Part shown: piece by piece, positions 43,155-50,077 of the stretch
How the letters are laid out: every line of letters starts with the position of its first letter
Numbering within the stretch: the first letter of the stretch is position 1
Assembly: GCA_020848835.1 (NCBI GenBank)
Contig: JADLHJ010000100.1
Coordinates: forward strand, 1-50,077
Length of the DNA stretch: 50,077 bases
Direction of reading: 5' to 3'
Source: Candidatus Hydrogenedentota bacterium
Lineage (GTDB): Bacteria > Hydrogenedentota > Hydrogenedentia > Hydrogenedentales > SLHB01
Made by a program: the position numbers and the translations under genes
The notes under the pieces: generated by a model
Seen by the model: only the letters and a program-made list of their open reading frames with translations
Database searches by the model: none
Told to the model about the DNA's origin: nothing

Positions 43155-44339
43155 GTGGATTTGCGAACGAATGCCAAGCTGCCGTTGGCTGTGGTCCTTC
43201 TTTGCATGCTTTCCGTCTTTGCGGGCGCCGCACCGCAACTTGCCGCGAAGCGCATCGCCAAAGGGCTTCGACTTCCCACGTACCTATGCGCTGCCCCGGG
43301 TGATGCGTCTCGCTTGTTCGTACTCGAAAAAGAAACGGGCCAGGTACGCATCGTCAAAGAAGGGAAGGTCCTTGCCGATCCATTTCTGGATGTTCGCGCA
43401 AAACTTGGCGAATCTTTAAAGCCCGAACAAGGCCTACACTGCATTGCTTTTCCGCCCGATTACGGAGACAAAAACAACTGCTTCTACATCACGCGCACCG
43501 ATTCCAAGGGCGCGAGCATACTCGAAGCGTATCGTGTGAGTGACGACCCGGATGTCGCCGTTTCTACCAGCGGCAAGACGATCCTGCGTATCGAGCAAGA
43601 ATCGCCAATGCACTACTCGGGCCTTATCGCCTTTGGGCTGGATGGCATGCTCTACTACAGCCGCGGCGACGGCGGCCCGCAGGGCGACCCCTTTGGTCAC
43701 GCACAAGATTTGTCGCTGCTGCTAGGAAAGATTTTGCGCATCGACGTGCACAAGCGTGACCCATATACGATTCCCTTGGATAATCCCTTCGCTAATTCAG
43801 AATTTGCCCGACCAGAAATCTGGGCCTACGGTCTTCGAAACCCGTGGCGCTTTTCGTTCGATTCGCTCACTGGCGATCTGTACATCGGCGATGTGGGTTA
43901 CCAGACGAAGGAGGAAATCGACGTCGAACCCGCGGGTTCCGGCGGCGGACGCAACTACGGATGGCCCACGCGAGAGGCCGATGGTTGTCAGGGAGGCGCG
44001 GAAGATTGCGATGACGATTCGAGTTTCGCAAAACCTGTTCACGTCTATCCGCGTTCCAGCGGGCAAGCCGTCATCGGTGGCTATGTCTACCGCGGCAAGG
44101 CCATGCCGGAGTGGCACGGCGCCTATTTCTTCGCCGACCTGATCTCAAGCCGCATCTGGTCTATGCGCTACGTTGACGGGGCCGTCACCGAACTCATAGA
44201 GCACACGAACTCCCTCGAACCCAAGGGCAAGAAAACCATCAACCTGATATCGTCCTGGGGTCTCGATGCCAATGGCGAGATGTACCTCTGCGACTACCTC
44301 GACGGGGACATTTACAAGATTTTGAAAGCGCGGGAGTAG
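43155..44339 (+). CDS. PQQ-type glucose/sorbosone dehydrogenase-fold protein
   Basis: A 394-residue exported protein with signal LPLAVVLLCMLSVFAGAA and a six-bladed beta-propeller typical of soluble glucose/sorbosone dehydrogenases (GLRLPTYLCAAPGDASRLFVLEKETGQVRIV, LYYSRGDGGPQGDP, LLGKILRIDVHK, ARPEIWAYGLRNPWRFSFD, GDLYIGDVGYQTKEEIDV, GRNYGWPTREAD, GGYVYRGKAMPEWHGAYFFAD). Members oxidise sugars with PQQ or only bind ligands. Several conserved motifs are intact, but cofactor residues cannot be checked fully. The GTG at 43155 has AAGGAG nine bases upstream; GTG 43149 is possible. It is divergent from the receiver-Fis gene. Confidence 0.9.
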   Translation: MDLRTNAKLPLAVVLLCMLSVFAGAAPQLAAKRIAKGLRLPTYLCAAPGDASRLFVLEKETGQVRIVKEGKVLADPFLDVRAKLGESLKPEQGLHCIAFPPDYGDKNNCFYITRTDSKGASILEAYRVSDDPDVAVSTSGKTILRIEQESPMHYSGLIAFGLDGMLYYSRGDGGPQGDPFGHAQDLSLLLGKILRIDVHKRDPYTIPLDNPFANSEFARPEIWAYGLRNPWRFSFDSLTGDLYIGDVGYQTKEEIDVEPAGSGGGRNYGWPTREADGCQGGAEDCDDDSSFAKPVHVYPRSSGQAVIGGYVYRGKAMPEWHGAYFFADLISSRIWSMRYVDGAVTELIEHTNSLEPKGKKTINLISSWGLDANGEMYLCDYLDGDIYKILKARE

Positions 44340-44355
44340 GGGAAGGGTCGCGCGA

Positions 44356-44652
44356 TTACAGGAACTTGCTGATTCGCTCGGCAAGTTCGGAAACGACCTC
44401 CGGCTTCTTGTGCGCACCCTGGGCGAGGGCCTGCTTGGCTTGCTCGACCCGGTCCTGCCGGATGTCGTTCTGCTTGGCAAGGGCGACCAGGCTGGCAAGT
44501 TTTGCCGCCGCCTGCGCCTCGGAACTGATGAGGACGTCGTCCGAACCGGCCGACGCAGCGGCAACCGCCTCGTCGCGCCGCTTGTCGCGGGTATTGACGG
44601 GGCGTTCGGGTGCCGGCTCTGGAATGCCGCCAACTCCTTGTACGCCAACCAT
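44356..44652 (-). CDS. FlgM-like small protein
   Basis: A 98-residue protein whose second half (DDVLISSEAQAAAKLASLV, then NDIRQDRVEQAKQALAQG, then VVSELAERISKFL) follows the FlgM anti-sigma-28 pattern: an IS..A motif, then R..RV...K..I..G, then a helix ending K-hydrophobic. The first half is flexible and charged. The ATG has GAGGAGAGG upstream. FlgM normally binds FliA sigma factor, but no flagellar genes are visible here, so it could serve another sigma factor or be a distant relative. It ends 16 bases from the convergent propeller gene. Confidence in the FlgM relationship is moderate. Confidence 0.65.
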   Translation of the reverse strand: MVGVQGVGGIPEPAPERPVNTRDKRRDEAVAAASAGSDDVLISSEAQAAAKLASLVALAKQNDIRQDRVEQAKQALAQGAHKKPEVVSELAERISKFL

Positions 44653-44758
44653 ATACCTCTCCTCGGTTCAGGTGGAACCGCCCCCATTGGGCGAATCCTC
44701 CATACCGTATATCGGCAGATTCTAAAAAAACTTTAGCGGTTTTTTACGGGCAAATCCA

Positions 44759-45736
44759 CTACCCGTCTTTCAGTTTACCCGCCCGGCGTTTGCGCATGTT
44801 ATCCACGAACACGAGCGCAATGATCAGCACCCCGATAAATACCCGCTGCCACTCGTTTGGCATGCTGTTAAGCTGGCACAAGTTCATCAGTACGCCGATG
44901 ATAAGCGCACCCAGCAAAGCGCCGAAAGCCCCACCTTCACCACCGATGAGACTAGCGCCCCCGACCACGCACGCTGCGATAGCGTCCAGTTCCCAACCGT
45001 CGCCGGAAGTGGGATCACACACGCCGGAGCGGCTGGCCAGCATCAAGCCGCCAAAGCCAGCGAGTGTTCCGGCAAGCGCATACGCGCCCAGCCGGACCCG
45101 GTCCACGTTTATGCCAGACAAGCGTGCTCCGGTGAGGTTGCCGCCCGAGGCATAAATCTCCCGCCCAAACCGCGTGAAATTGAGCAATACCGCGAAAGCC
45201 ACAACAACGACACCCATCACGACAAAGGGTATCCACCAGCGCTCGACCGTTCCGCCACCACCGAGTAATTTGAAGGAATCCGAAAATCCGCCAAAGCGGC
45301 TTCCGCCGGTTATACCCAAGGCTGCTCCGCGTGTGGCGAGCATCATCCCCAGGGTGACAATAAAAGGTGGTATACGGCCTTTTGTGACTAGGACACCGTT
45401 AACGACACCGCAGGCGAGACCGACGGCAACACCAAGCAGCATTCCAGGAAAGACGCCCCAGCCCCAGACTTTGATTGCGTGGCCCGTCACTACTTGCGAC
45501 AGCGCCGCAACGCCGCCGACAGACAGGTCGATACCGCCGGTGAGGATCACCAGCATCTCGCCTACGGCCACGACGGTAACCGCGCTGATGCGGCGCGCGA
45601 CATTTTGACCATTGTCGGCGGTAAAAAACTTTGCTGTGTTCTCGGTCGCTTCGAAATAGGGCAAGATAAACGCAAGCAAAAGGCACGCTGCGCTCATTAA
45701 AAACAGCAGGTAGTTTCTGGCTATGAAGCGGGGCAT
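44759..45736 (-). CDS. sugar ABC transporter permease (RbsC-type)
   Basis: A 325-residue membrane protein of the BPD_transp_2 family, with about nine hydrophobic segments. Family hallmark motifs are MLVILTGGIDLSVGGVAALS, GVVNGVLVTKGRIPPFIVTLGMM, FTRFGREIYASGGNLTGARLSGINV and CVVGGASLIGGEGGAFGALLGALIIG. It would import a sugar such as ribose, xylose or inositol with an RbsA-type ATPase and a binding protein, but neither is in the window. It starts three bases after the stop of the Gfo/Idh/MocA oxidoreductase, suggesting import coupled to oxidation of the sugar. Missing partners may be encoded elsewhere. Confidence 0.92.
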   Translation of the reverse strand: MPRFIARNYLLFLMSAACLLLAFILPYFEATENTAKFFTADNGQNVARRISAVTVVAVGEMLVILTGGIDLSVGGVAALSQVVTGHAIKVWGWGVFPGMLLGVAVGLACGVVNGVLVTKGRIPPFIVTLGMMLATRGAALGITGGSRFGGFSDSFKLLGGGGTVERWWIPFVVMGVVVVAFAVLLNFTRFGREIYASGGNLTGARLSGINVDRVRLGAYALAGTLAGFGGLMLASRSGVCDPTSGDGWELDAIAACVVGGASLIGGEGGAFGALLGALIIGVLMNLCQLNSMPNEWQRVFIGVLIIALVFVDNMRKRRAGKLKDG

Positions 45737-45739
45737 CGC

Positions 45740-46765
45740 TTACAGCGGCAGCTTGACCGGTTTACCTTCCTTGCCGGAGAGGTCCGCCGCGAAGACGGCT
45801 TCGTGGGTCTTATACGCGTCGGCGACATTGCAGTGCGATTCGGTGTTCCCGAGGATGCAATCCACGAGGTGCGCCGCTTCGTGTACGAAGGGGTGATGCG
45901 TCACATCGCCGCTATCCGGAAGAATTGTAGGTACCGTCGCCCATGACGTCTGGCCCGCCATTTTCTTCTTTGAGTAAATGTTGTTGTTCTTGATTGTCCC
46001 ATGCGCGCCGACGAGATTGATGTTGAACACATAGGGCTGGATGCACTCGATGCACGAAGCAACCTTGCCGATGCGCCCGTCTTTGAACTTCAGCATCGTG
46101 CAGGTGGTCGGCGCGTACTCGTATCCCTTAAATGGCTCGCCTTTTCCGTAGGTCGCGTACTGAAACACTTCCTCGATCTCGCCGCCCATGAACCAGCGCA
46201 GTCCGTCCAGCGCGTGGCAGCCCGCGGACATCAGCGAACTCACGCCTACGTCTTTTTTGATGTTCCACCCGAATTGCTTGTACCAAGGGCCAATGCCGTG
46301 GAAGTAATCCACCTCGCCCATCATAATTTCGCCAATGGCATCATCGGCAATCTGAGATTTGATGATCTCAAAGAGCGGGTTCCAGCGCAGCACAAAGTTT
46401 ACAACGGACTTAACTTTAGCTTTCCCGACTGCATCGCGGATCGCTTTCGCATCTTCAATCGTTGTTGCCATCGCCTTTTCGAGCATGATGTGCTTACCCG
46501 CCTGCGCGGCGGCGACGGCCTGGTCTTTGTGCAAGTGCGGGGGCGTTGCGATGGACGCAATCTTCACGTCGGGGTGCGCGAGCATCTTTTCGTAATCGTC
46601 GAACACCTCGCACGTAATACCGCACTCCGCCGCCTTCGCCTTCGCCGCGTCCTTCGTGCGCCCGCACAGCGCGACGACCTTTGTATTCGCATTCACCTCG
46701 AACGCGCGAATATGCTCGCCCGACACCCAGCCCGTCCCAACAATGCCCACACCCATCTGCGCCAT
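45740..46765 (-). CDS. Gfo/Idh/MocA-family oxidoreductase
   Basis: A 341-residue NAD(P)-dependent dehydrogenase acting on sugars or related polyols. The Rossmann motif is VGIVGTGWVSGEH at the N-terminus, followed by the IASIATPPHLH strand and the LEKAMA motif, equivalent to the usual EKP (Pro replaced by Ala). The C-terminal domain contains VNFVLRWNPLFEIIK and SAGCHALDGLRWFMGGE with the usual substrate-pocket His. The ATG has AAGGGG upstream. It is first in a two-gene operon with the RbsC-type permease. The exact substrate is unknown; the pairing suggests a transported sugar or inositol. Confidence 0.93.
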   Translation of the reverse strand: MAQMGVGIVGTGWVSGEHIRAFEVNANTKVVALCGRTKDAAKAKAAECGITCEVFDDYEKMLAHPDVKIASIATPPHLHKDQAVAAAQAGKHIMLEKAMATTIEDAKAIRDAVGKAKVKSVVNFVLRWNPLFEIIKSQIADDAIGEIMMGEVDYFHGIGPWYKQFGWNIKKDVGVSSLMSAGCHALDGLRWFMGGEIEEVFQYATYGKGEPFKGYEYAPTTCTMLKFKDGRIGKVASCIECIQPYVFNINLVGAHGTIKNNNIYSKKKMAGQTSWATVPTILPDSGDVTHHPFVHEAAHLVDCILGNTESHCNVADAYKTHEAVFAADLSGKEGKPVKLPL

Positions 46766-46925
46766 GACACACCCCTTCTACGTTCGCTTTTGGAAACCGC
46801 CCAAAAGAGCCTAGTCGCTCGCCTCCCGTGTGGTCAAGTACAGCCAAAGAATTTCCGGCGATCTCGATAACGTCCTTGTCGTTGCGTTATGATCCGCGCC
46901 TGTCTGCAGCGAGGGAAAGATAAAC

Positions 46926-47840
46926 ATGAAAGTACTTGTCACCGGCGGCGCGGGCTTTATCGGCTCGCATGTCGTCGATCAATTGGTGGCCGCAGGGCAT
47001 GATGTGGCCGTCATTGACAATCTGAGCACGGGCGTCCGCAGCTACGTCAATCCGAAAGCTTCGTTTCACGAAATCAGCATTGGCGATAAGGCGGTGGCGG
47101 ACATCTTCGCAAAAGAAAAGCCAGATGCGGTCTGCCACCTTGCCGCGCAGATCAATGTCACCGAGAGCGTGAAAGACCCGGCATTCGATGCCATGACCAA
47201 TATCATCGGCACGATCAATTTGCTTCAGGCGGCGGTGAATTCCGGCGTAAAAAAGTTCATCTTTTCATCCACCGGCGGCGCGATCTACGGCGAACCGAAG
47301 GTATTGCCGGCAGACGAAAGCACGGTGCCCGAACCGATGAGCCCATACGGCACGAGCAAGCTCGCGACGGAGGAATACATCAAACTCTACGCACGCAACC
47401 ATCCGCTGCACTATGTAATCCTGCGCTACTCCAACGTCTTCGGGCCGCGGCAAGTCCCGCACGGCGAATGCGGCGTCTGCGCGGTCCTCACAGACCTTAT
47501 GCTCAAGGGCAAACAGCCCACACTCTACGGATTCGGCGAACCCATCCGCGATTACGTGTACGTCGGCGACGTGGCCCGCGCAAACGTTCTCGCCCTCGAA
47601 CGCGGCAGCAACACCACGGTCAATATCTCCAATGGGAAGGCGACCACGGTCAACGAAATCTTCGACGCACTCGACAAGGTGATCGGGTTCAATCAGGAGC
47701 CCATTCGCAAACCGTTGCGCGCGGGCGAAGTCGAAAAAATCATTTGCGCAAACGACAAGGCAAAGAAGGAACTCGGTTGGGCGCCAACGGTTGGCCTGCT
47801 TGAGGGACTGCAAAATACCATCGATCACATGCGCGCGTAA
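46926..47840 (+). CDS. NAD-dependent sugar epimerase/dehydratase (GalE-like)
   Basis: A 304-residue extended SDR with TGGAGFIGSH at the N-terminus, D in AVIDNLSTG, HLAAQINVTES, SSTGGAIYG and catalytic Y/K in SPYGTSKLATEEY. The FGPRQVPHGECGV and RDYVYVGDVARANVLAL motifs are typical of UDP-glucose 4-epimerase-type enzymes. It probably interconverts a nucleotide sugar for surface polysaccharides. The start has GAGGGAAAGATAAAC upstream. A TATGAT-like -10 lies near 46888 without a clear -35. The next two genes follow at short distance: a 55-residue protein (16 bases) and a PL1-like lyase. Confidence 0.92.
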   Translation: MKVLVTGGAGFIGSHVVDQLVAAGHDVAVIDNLSTGVRSYVNPKASFHEISIGDKAVADIFAKEKPDAVCHLAAQINVTESVKDPAFDAMTNIIGTINLLQAAVNSGVKKFIFSSTGGAIYGEPKVLPADESTVPEPMSPYGTSKLATEEYIKLYARNHPLHYVILRYSNVFGPRQVPHGECGVCAVLTDLMLKGKQPTLYGFGEPIRDYVYVGDVARANVLALERGSNTTVNISNGKATTVNEIFDALDKVIGFNQEPIRKPLRAGEVEKIICANDKAKKELGWAPTVGLLEGLQNTIDHMRA

Positions 47841-47856
47841 AGGACAGGAGCCAGAT

Positions 47857-48024
47857 TTGCGAAAGACAAACTACAAATTTGAGAAACGCCAGAAAGACCT
47901 CGACAAGTTGCGCAAGAAAGAAGAGAAGCTGAAAAAGAAACTCGAGCGCAAGGGACTGGGTCAACCCGATTCCAACGATGCCACCGATCCTGCGGATGAC
48001 ACATCGGAAGAGCAGAAATCATAA
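47857..48024 (+). CDS. 55-residue Lys/Glu-rich coiled-coil protein
   Basis: A small protein from a TTG start with CAGGAG six bases upstream. Its first half (FEKRQKDLDKLRKKEEKLKKKLERKG) is a strongly charged helix with leucine at regular intervals, suited to a coiled coil. The second half (QPDSNDATDPADDTSEEQ) is acidic and probably disordered. It has no signal peptide. It lies between the epimerase and the PL1-like gene in one apparent operon. Function unknown; a small adaptor or nucleic-acid-associated peptide could be considered. The TTG call is based on the ribosome-binding site. Confidence 0.65.
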   Translation: MRKTNYKFEKRQKDLDKLRKKEEKLKKKLERKGLGQPDSNDATDPADDTSEEQKS

Positions 48025-48034
48025 TAGGACCTTA

Positions 48035-49390
48035 ATGTTGGTTTTATCTGCAGTTGTTCTCGCGGGTGTTATTTTTGCCGGTCCTACGCCCCTGGCCTTT
48101 CCAGACGCCGAGGGGTATGGCCGATTTTCCGAGGGAGGGCGCGGTGGCGATGTCTACCACGTCACCAATCTCGACGATTCAGGACCAGGGTCCTTGCGTG
48201 ATGGTGTGAAAACGCAAACAGGTCCGCGTACCATCGTATTTGATCTGTCCGGTACCATTGCGTTGAAGTCACCCCTGTTGATCGAAAAATCGCACCTCAC
48301 GATCGCGGGACAAACCGCACCCGGCGACGGCATCACGATCAGGGACTACAACCTGCACTTGAAGAAAGCGTCGCACATCATCATTCGCTACTTGCGGGTG
48401 CGGCTCGGCGACCAGAACAAGCAAGGCGACGACGCGCCGGACTGCATCACCGTCGATTACTGCGACAACGTTATCCTCGATCACATCTCCGCAAGCTGGG
48501 GTATCGACGGCATTCAAGATACACGCGGCTGCACGAACTACACCTTGCAATGGAGCATCTTCAGCGAGGCGCTCAACAACAGCGTGCATCCCAAGGGCGC
48601 ACACGCAATGTGCGCATCGTTCCGCGCGCCATTGAGCAACATGTCGATTCACCACAACATCTTCGCGTCGAGCCGCGACCGTCATCCCACGATTGGCGGT
48701 TCAGTGCAAGACCCGCAATGGATCATCGATTTCCGTAACAACGTTATCTACAACTGGTCCGGCGCGGCAAACGTCTGCGACAACCAGGTCAATCTCATCA
48801 ACAACTATTTCCGCCCCGGCCCCGAAAGCAAACTAGATCGGCCGCCCGTCGCGATGAAAGCGAGCCTGCCCGACAGAGCCCGCGGCCACATGAGCGGCAA
48901 TATTTTTGAAGGCAATGACGGTTGGACAAAAAACAACTACACCGCGCTCGATTTTGTCACGTGGTTGAAAAGGCCGGATTCCGGTTACAAATACGCGGGC
49001 ACGGTCAACGATTGGAAAGTCGAGAAGCCATACGATCTCGGCAACAATACGCCGGCAACGCAACCCGCGAAAGACGCGTACGAACTGGTACTAGGCAACT
49101 CCGGTGCATCGCTAACGCGCGACGCAGTGGATCTTCGTTTCATCCAGGAGCTCCGCGACGGCAAAGGCAAACTGCTCGATTCGCAAAAAGAAGTCGGCGG
49201 CTGGCCGACGCTTAAATCCGCCGAAAGTCCCAAAGATACCGATCAAGACGGCATGCCAGACGCATGGGAATCCGCGAATGGATTGGACAGCGCAAGTTCA
49301 GACGATAGAAATGGTGTTAAAAGCCCCGGCGACTACACAAATCTCGAACTGTACTTGGATATTCTCTGTAAGCCTGCCAACACGTTGTAG
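48035..49390 (+). CDS. secreted PL1-like pectate lyase-fold protein
   Basis: A 451-residue exported protein with signal MLVLSAVVLAGVIFAGP. The right-handed beta-helix starts at AFPDAEGYGRFSEGGRGGDVYHVTNLDDSGPGSLRDGV. It continues with LTIAGQTAPGDGITIRDYNL, HIIIRYLRVRLGDQN, CITVDYCDNVILDHISASWGID and MSIHHNIFASSRDRHPTIGG, a pattern of PL1/pectate-lyase-like secreted proteins of Planctomycetes. The C-terminus has one TSP3-like unit (DTDQDGMPDAWESANGLD) that resembles those of the beta-helix protein at 21253. ATG 48035 follows AGGA at good spacing. It may cleave a uronic-acid polymer, but the catalytic Arg and Lys were not verified. Confidence 0.87.
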   Translation: MLVLSAVVLAGVIFAGPTPLAFPDAEGYGRFSEGGRGGDVYHVTNLDDSGPGSLRDGVKTQTGPRTIVFDLSGTIALKSPLLIEKSHLTIAGQTAPGDGITIRDYNLHLKKASHIIIRYLRVRLGDQNKQGDDAPDCITVDYCDNVILDHISASWGIDGIQDTRGCTNYTLQWSIFSEALNNSVHPKGAHAMCASFRAPLSNMSIHHNIFASSRDRHPTIGGSVQDPQWIIDFRNNVIYNWSGAANVCDNQVNLINNYFRPGPESKLDRPPVAMKASLPDRARGHMSGNIFEGNDGWTKNNYTALDFVTWLKRPDSGYKYAGTVNDWKVEKPYDLGNNTPATQPAKDAYELVLGNSGASLTRDAVDLRFIQELRDGKGKLLDSQKEVGGWPTLKSAESPKDTDQDGMPDAWESANGLDSASSDDRNGVKSPGDYTNLELYLDILCKPANTL

Positions 49391-49521
49391 GTAAGTATCT
49401 CCACCCTAGGTCAAAACCATCAGGGAATCCGCCGAGTCCAAGTGAACAACCGGGTGGTAAAGTGCGTCTAGTTCTCGGCATGTCGCACTTTGCACAGAAT
49501 TAAGTGTAGAATTTCCCCTTT

Positions 49522-50077
49522 ATGACCGGGCAATCTGAAAAGCAAGAAAACGGACAGCTTATTGAAGTCCGGGAACTTACGAAACACTACGAGATGGGCG
49601 ATACCGTGGTGCAGGCCCTGCGTGGTGTTTCGTTTGGGATTGACCGGGGCACCTTTGTGGCGGTCATGGGGCCCTCGGGTTCGGGCAAAACCACACTGAT
49701 GGACATACTGGGGTGCTTGTCGCGGCCTACTTCCGGCGAATATTTGCTGGGCGGGGTGTCCGTGTCCAAGCTCCCGGAATCGCGGCTGGCGCAATTGCGT
49801 AACCACGAGATAGGCTTTGTGTTTCAGAACTTCAATTTGCTGTCGCGCACAAGCGCGCTGGCGAATGTGGAGCTGCCGCTGCTATACGACGGCGTTCCTA
49901 AGAAAACGCGCACCGAACGCGCGAAAGAAACGTTGGAGTCCGTTGGCCTCGGCGAACGCATGTACCACAAGCCGAACGAACTGTCCGGCGGCCAGCGGCA
50001 ACGTGTGGCGATTGCGCGTGCGCTGGTGAATAAGCCGAGCATCTTGTTTGCAGACGAACCGACGGGAAACCTGGATA
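49522..50077 (+). CDS. MacB/LolD-type ABC ATP-binding protein (3' partial)
   Basis: The ATG at 49522 opens an ABC ATPase that runs off the window end. Visible motifs are IEVRELTKHYEMGDTVVQALRG, Walker A MGPSGSGKTTLMDILG, FVFQNFNLLSRTSALANVELPLLY (Q-loop), signature LSGGQRQRVAIARALV and Walker B ILFADEPTGNLD. The length to the cut is 185 codons; a complete member has about 230. The family includes lipoprotein- and macrolide/peptide-export ATPases (LolD, MacB), and the GDTVVQALRGVSF start is typical. Partner permeases should lie beyond the window. No ribosome-binding site is strong, but TTTCCCCTTT upstream is a pyrimidine tract. Confidence 0.92.
   Translation, partial: MTGQSEKQENGQLIEVRELTKHYEMGDTVVQALRGVSFGIDRGTFVAVMGPSGSGKTTLMDILGCLSRPTSGEYLLGGVSVSKLPESRLAQLRNHEIGFVFQNFNLLSRTSALANVELPLLYDGVPKKTRTERAKETLESVGLGERMYHKPNELSGGQRQRVAIARALVNKPSILFADEPTGNLD

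Noticed and set aside
44725..44745. AAAAAAC...GTTTTTT inverted repeat
   Set aside because: The stem is all A-T and would be weak, and it sits within a minus-strand gap, so I do not call it a terminator.
1..50077. tRNA, rRNA, prophage, integrase, toxin-antitoxin or defence loci
   Set aside because: No tRNA cloverleaf, rRNA segment, integrase, phage structural gene or known defence module was recognised; absence by eye is not proof.

Overview
The window looks like chromosome from a GC-rich, Gram-negative-type bacterium of the Planctomycetes/Verrucomicrobia/Hydrogenedentes kind. This is inferred from family content; no rRNA is present to confirm it. The main pointers are a cytochrome-type DUF1549/DUF1553 protein paired with a Tat-exported DUF1501 protein, several secreted carbohydrate-active families (GH95-like, DUF4838, GH172/DUF2961, PL1-like), lipoproteins with clear lipoboxes, parallel beta-helix proteins with TSP3-type calcium repeats, and small intergenic mosaic repeats. 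No phage, plasmid, CRISPR or tRNA/rRNA locus was found. GTG and TTG starts are common and are supported by well-placed Shine-Dalgarno sequences or stop/start overlaps.

Layout. 1-1618: end of a PAS/HisKA_3 histidine kinase overlapping its NarL-type response regulator. 1708-2845: lipocalin lipoprotein and a DoxX-type membrane protein, closed by a strong hairpin. 3034-7915: two convergent secreted proteins with (alpha/alpha)6-barrel-like regions (a GH95-like hydrolase and a beta-propeller/helical-barrel fusion) sharing a bidirectional terminator. 8136-13388 (minus): a tightly overlapping operon of ABC-2 ATPase, permease, GldG-like protein and DUF4340 protein. 13738-16303: a 64-residue Cys-motif protein, a small membrane protein, a PhyH-type dioxygenase and an SDR. 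16344-21202: a REP-type inverted pair, the DUF1549/1553 protein, a 107-residue anchored protein, the DUF1501 protein and a broken REP-associated transposase. 21253-25106: a large beta-helix/TSP3 protein, a 32-codon gene and an FGE-fold lipoprotein set among mosaic repeats. 25514-32617: a DUF1801 protein, two SGNH hydrolases flanking a DUF4838 protein, a ferritin-like protein and a GH172-type protein. 32718-36758 (minus): MshEN-HDOD regulator, IspE and an AarF/UbiB kinase. 36925-44652: a GlcD-GlcF-type fused FAD/Fe-S dehydrogenase, a secreted Ig-like protein, a second ABC-2 pair, a shortened receiver-Fis protein, a PQQ-type sugar dehydrogenase-fold protein and a FlgM-like protein. 44759-49390: an RbsC-type permease with a Gfo/Idh/MocA oxidoreductase, then an epimerase, a 55-residue Lys/Glu-rich protein and a PL1-like secreted protein. 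49522 to the end: the start of a MacB/LolD-type ABC ATPase.

Functionally the region mixes polysaccharide or glycoconjugate processing at the cell surface (hydrolases, esterases, lyase, sugar permease, sugar oxidoreductases, epimerase) with envelope ABC systems and signalling. Nothing in the window is clearly a defence or mobile-element system apart from the repeat elements and the transposase fragment. The least explained items are the shortened receiver-Fis regulator, the stand-alone Cys module, the four-copy mosaic repeat and the very small genes.
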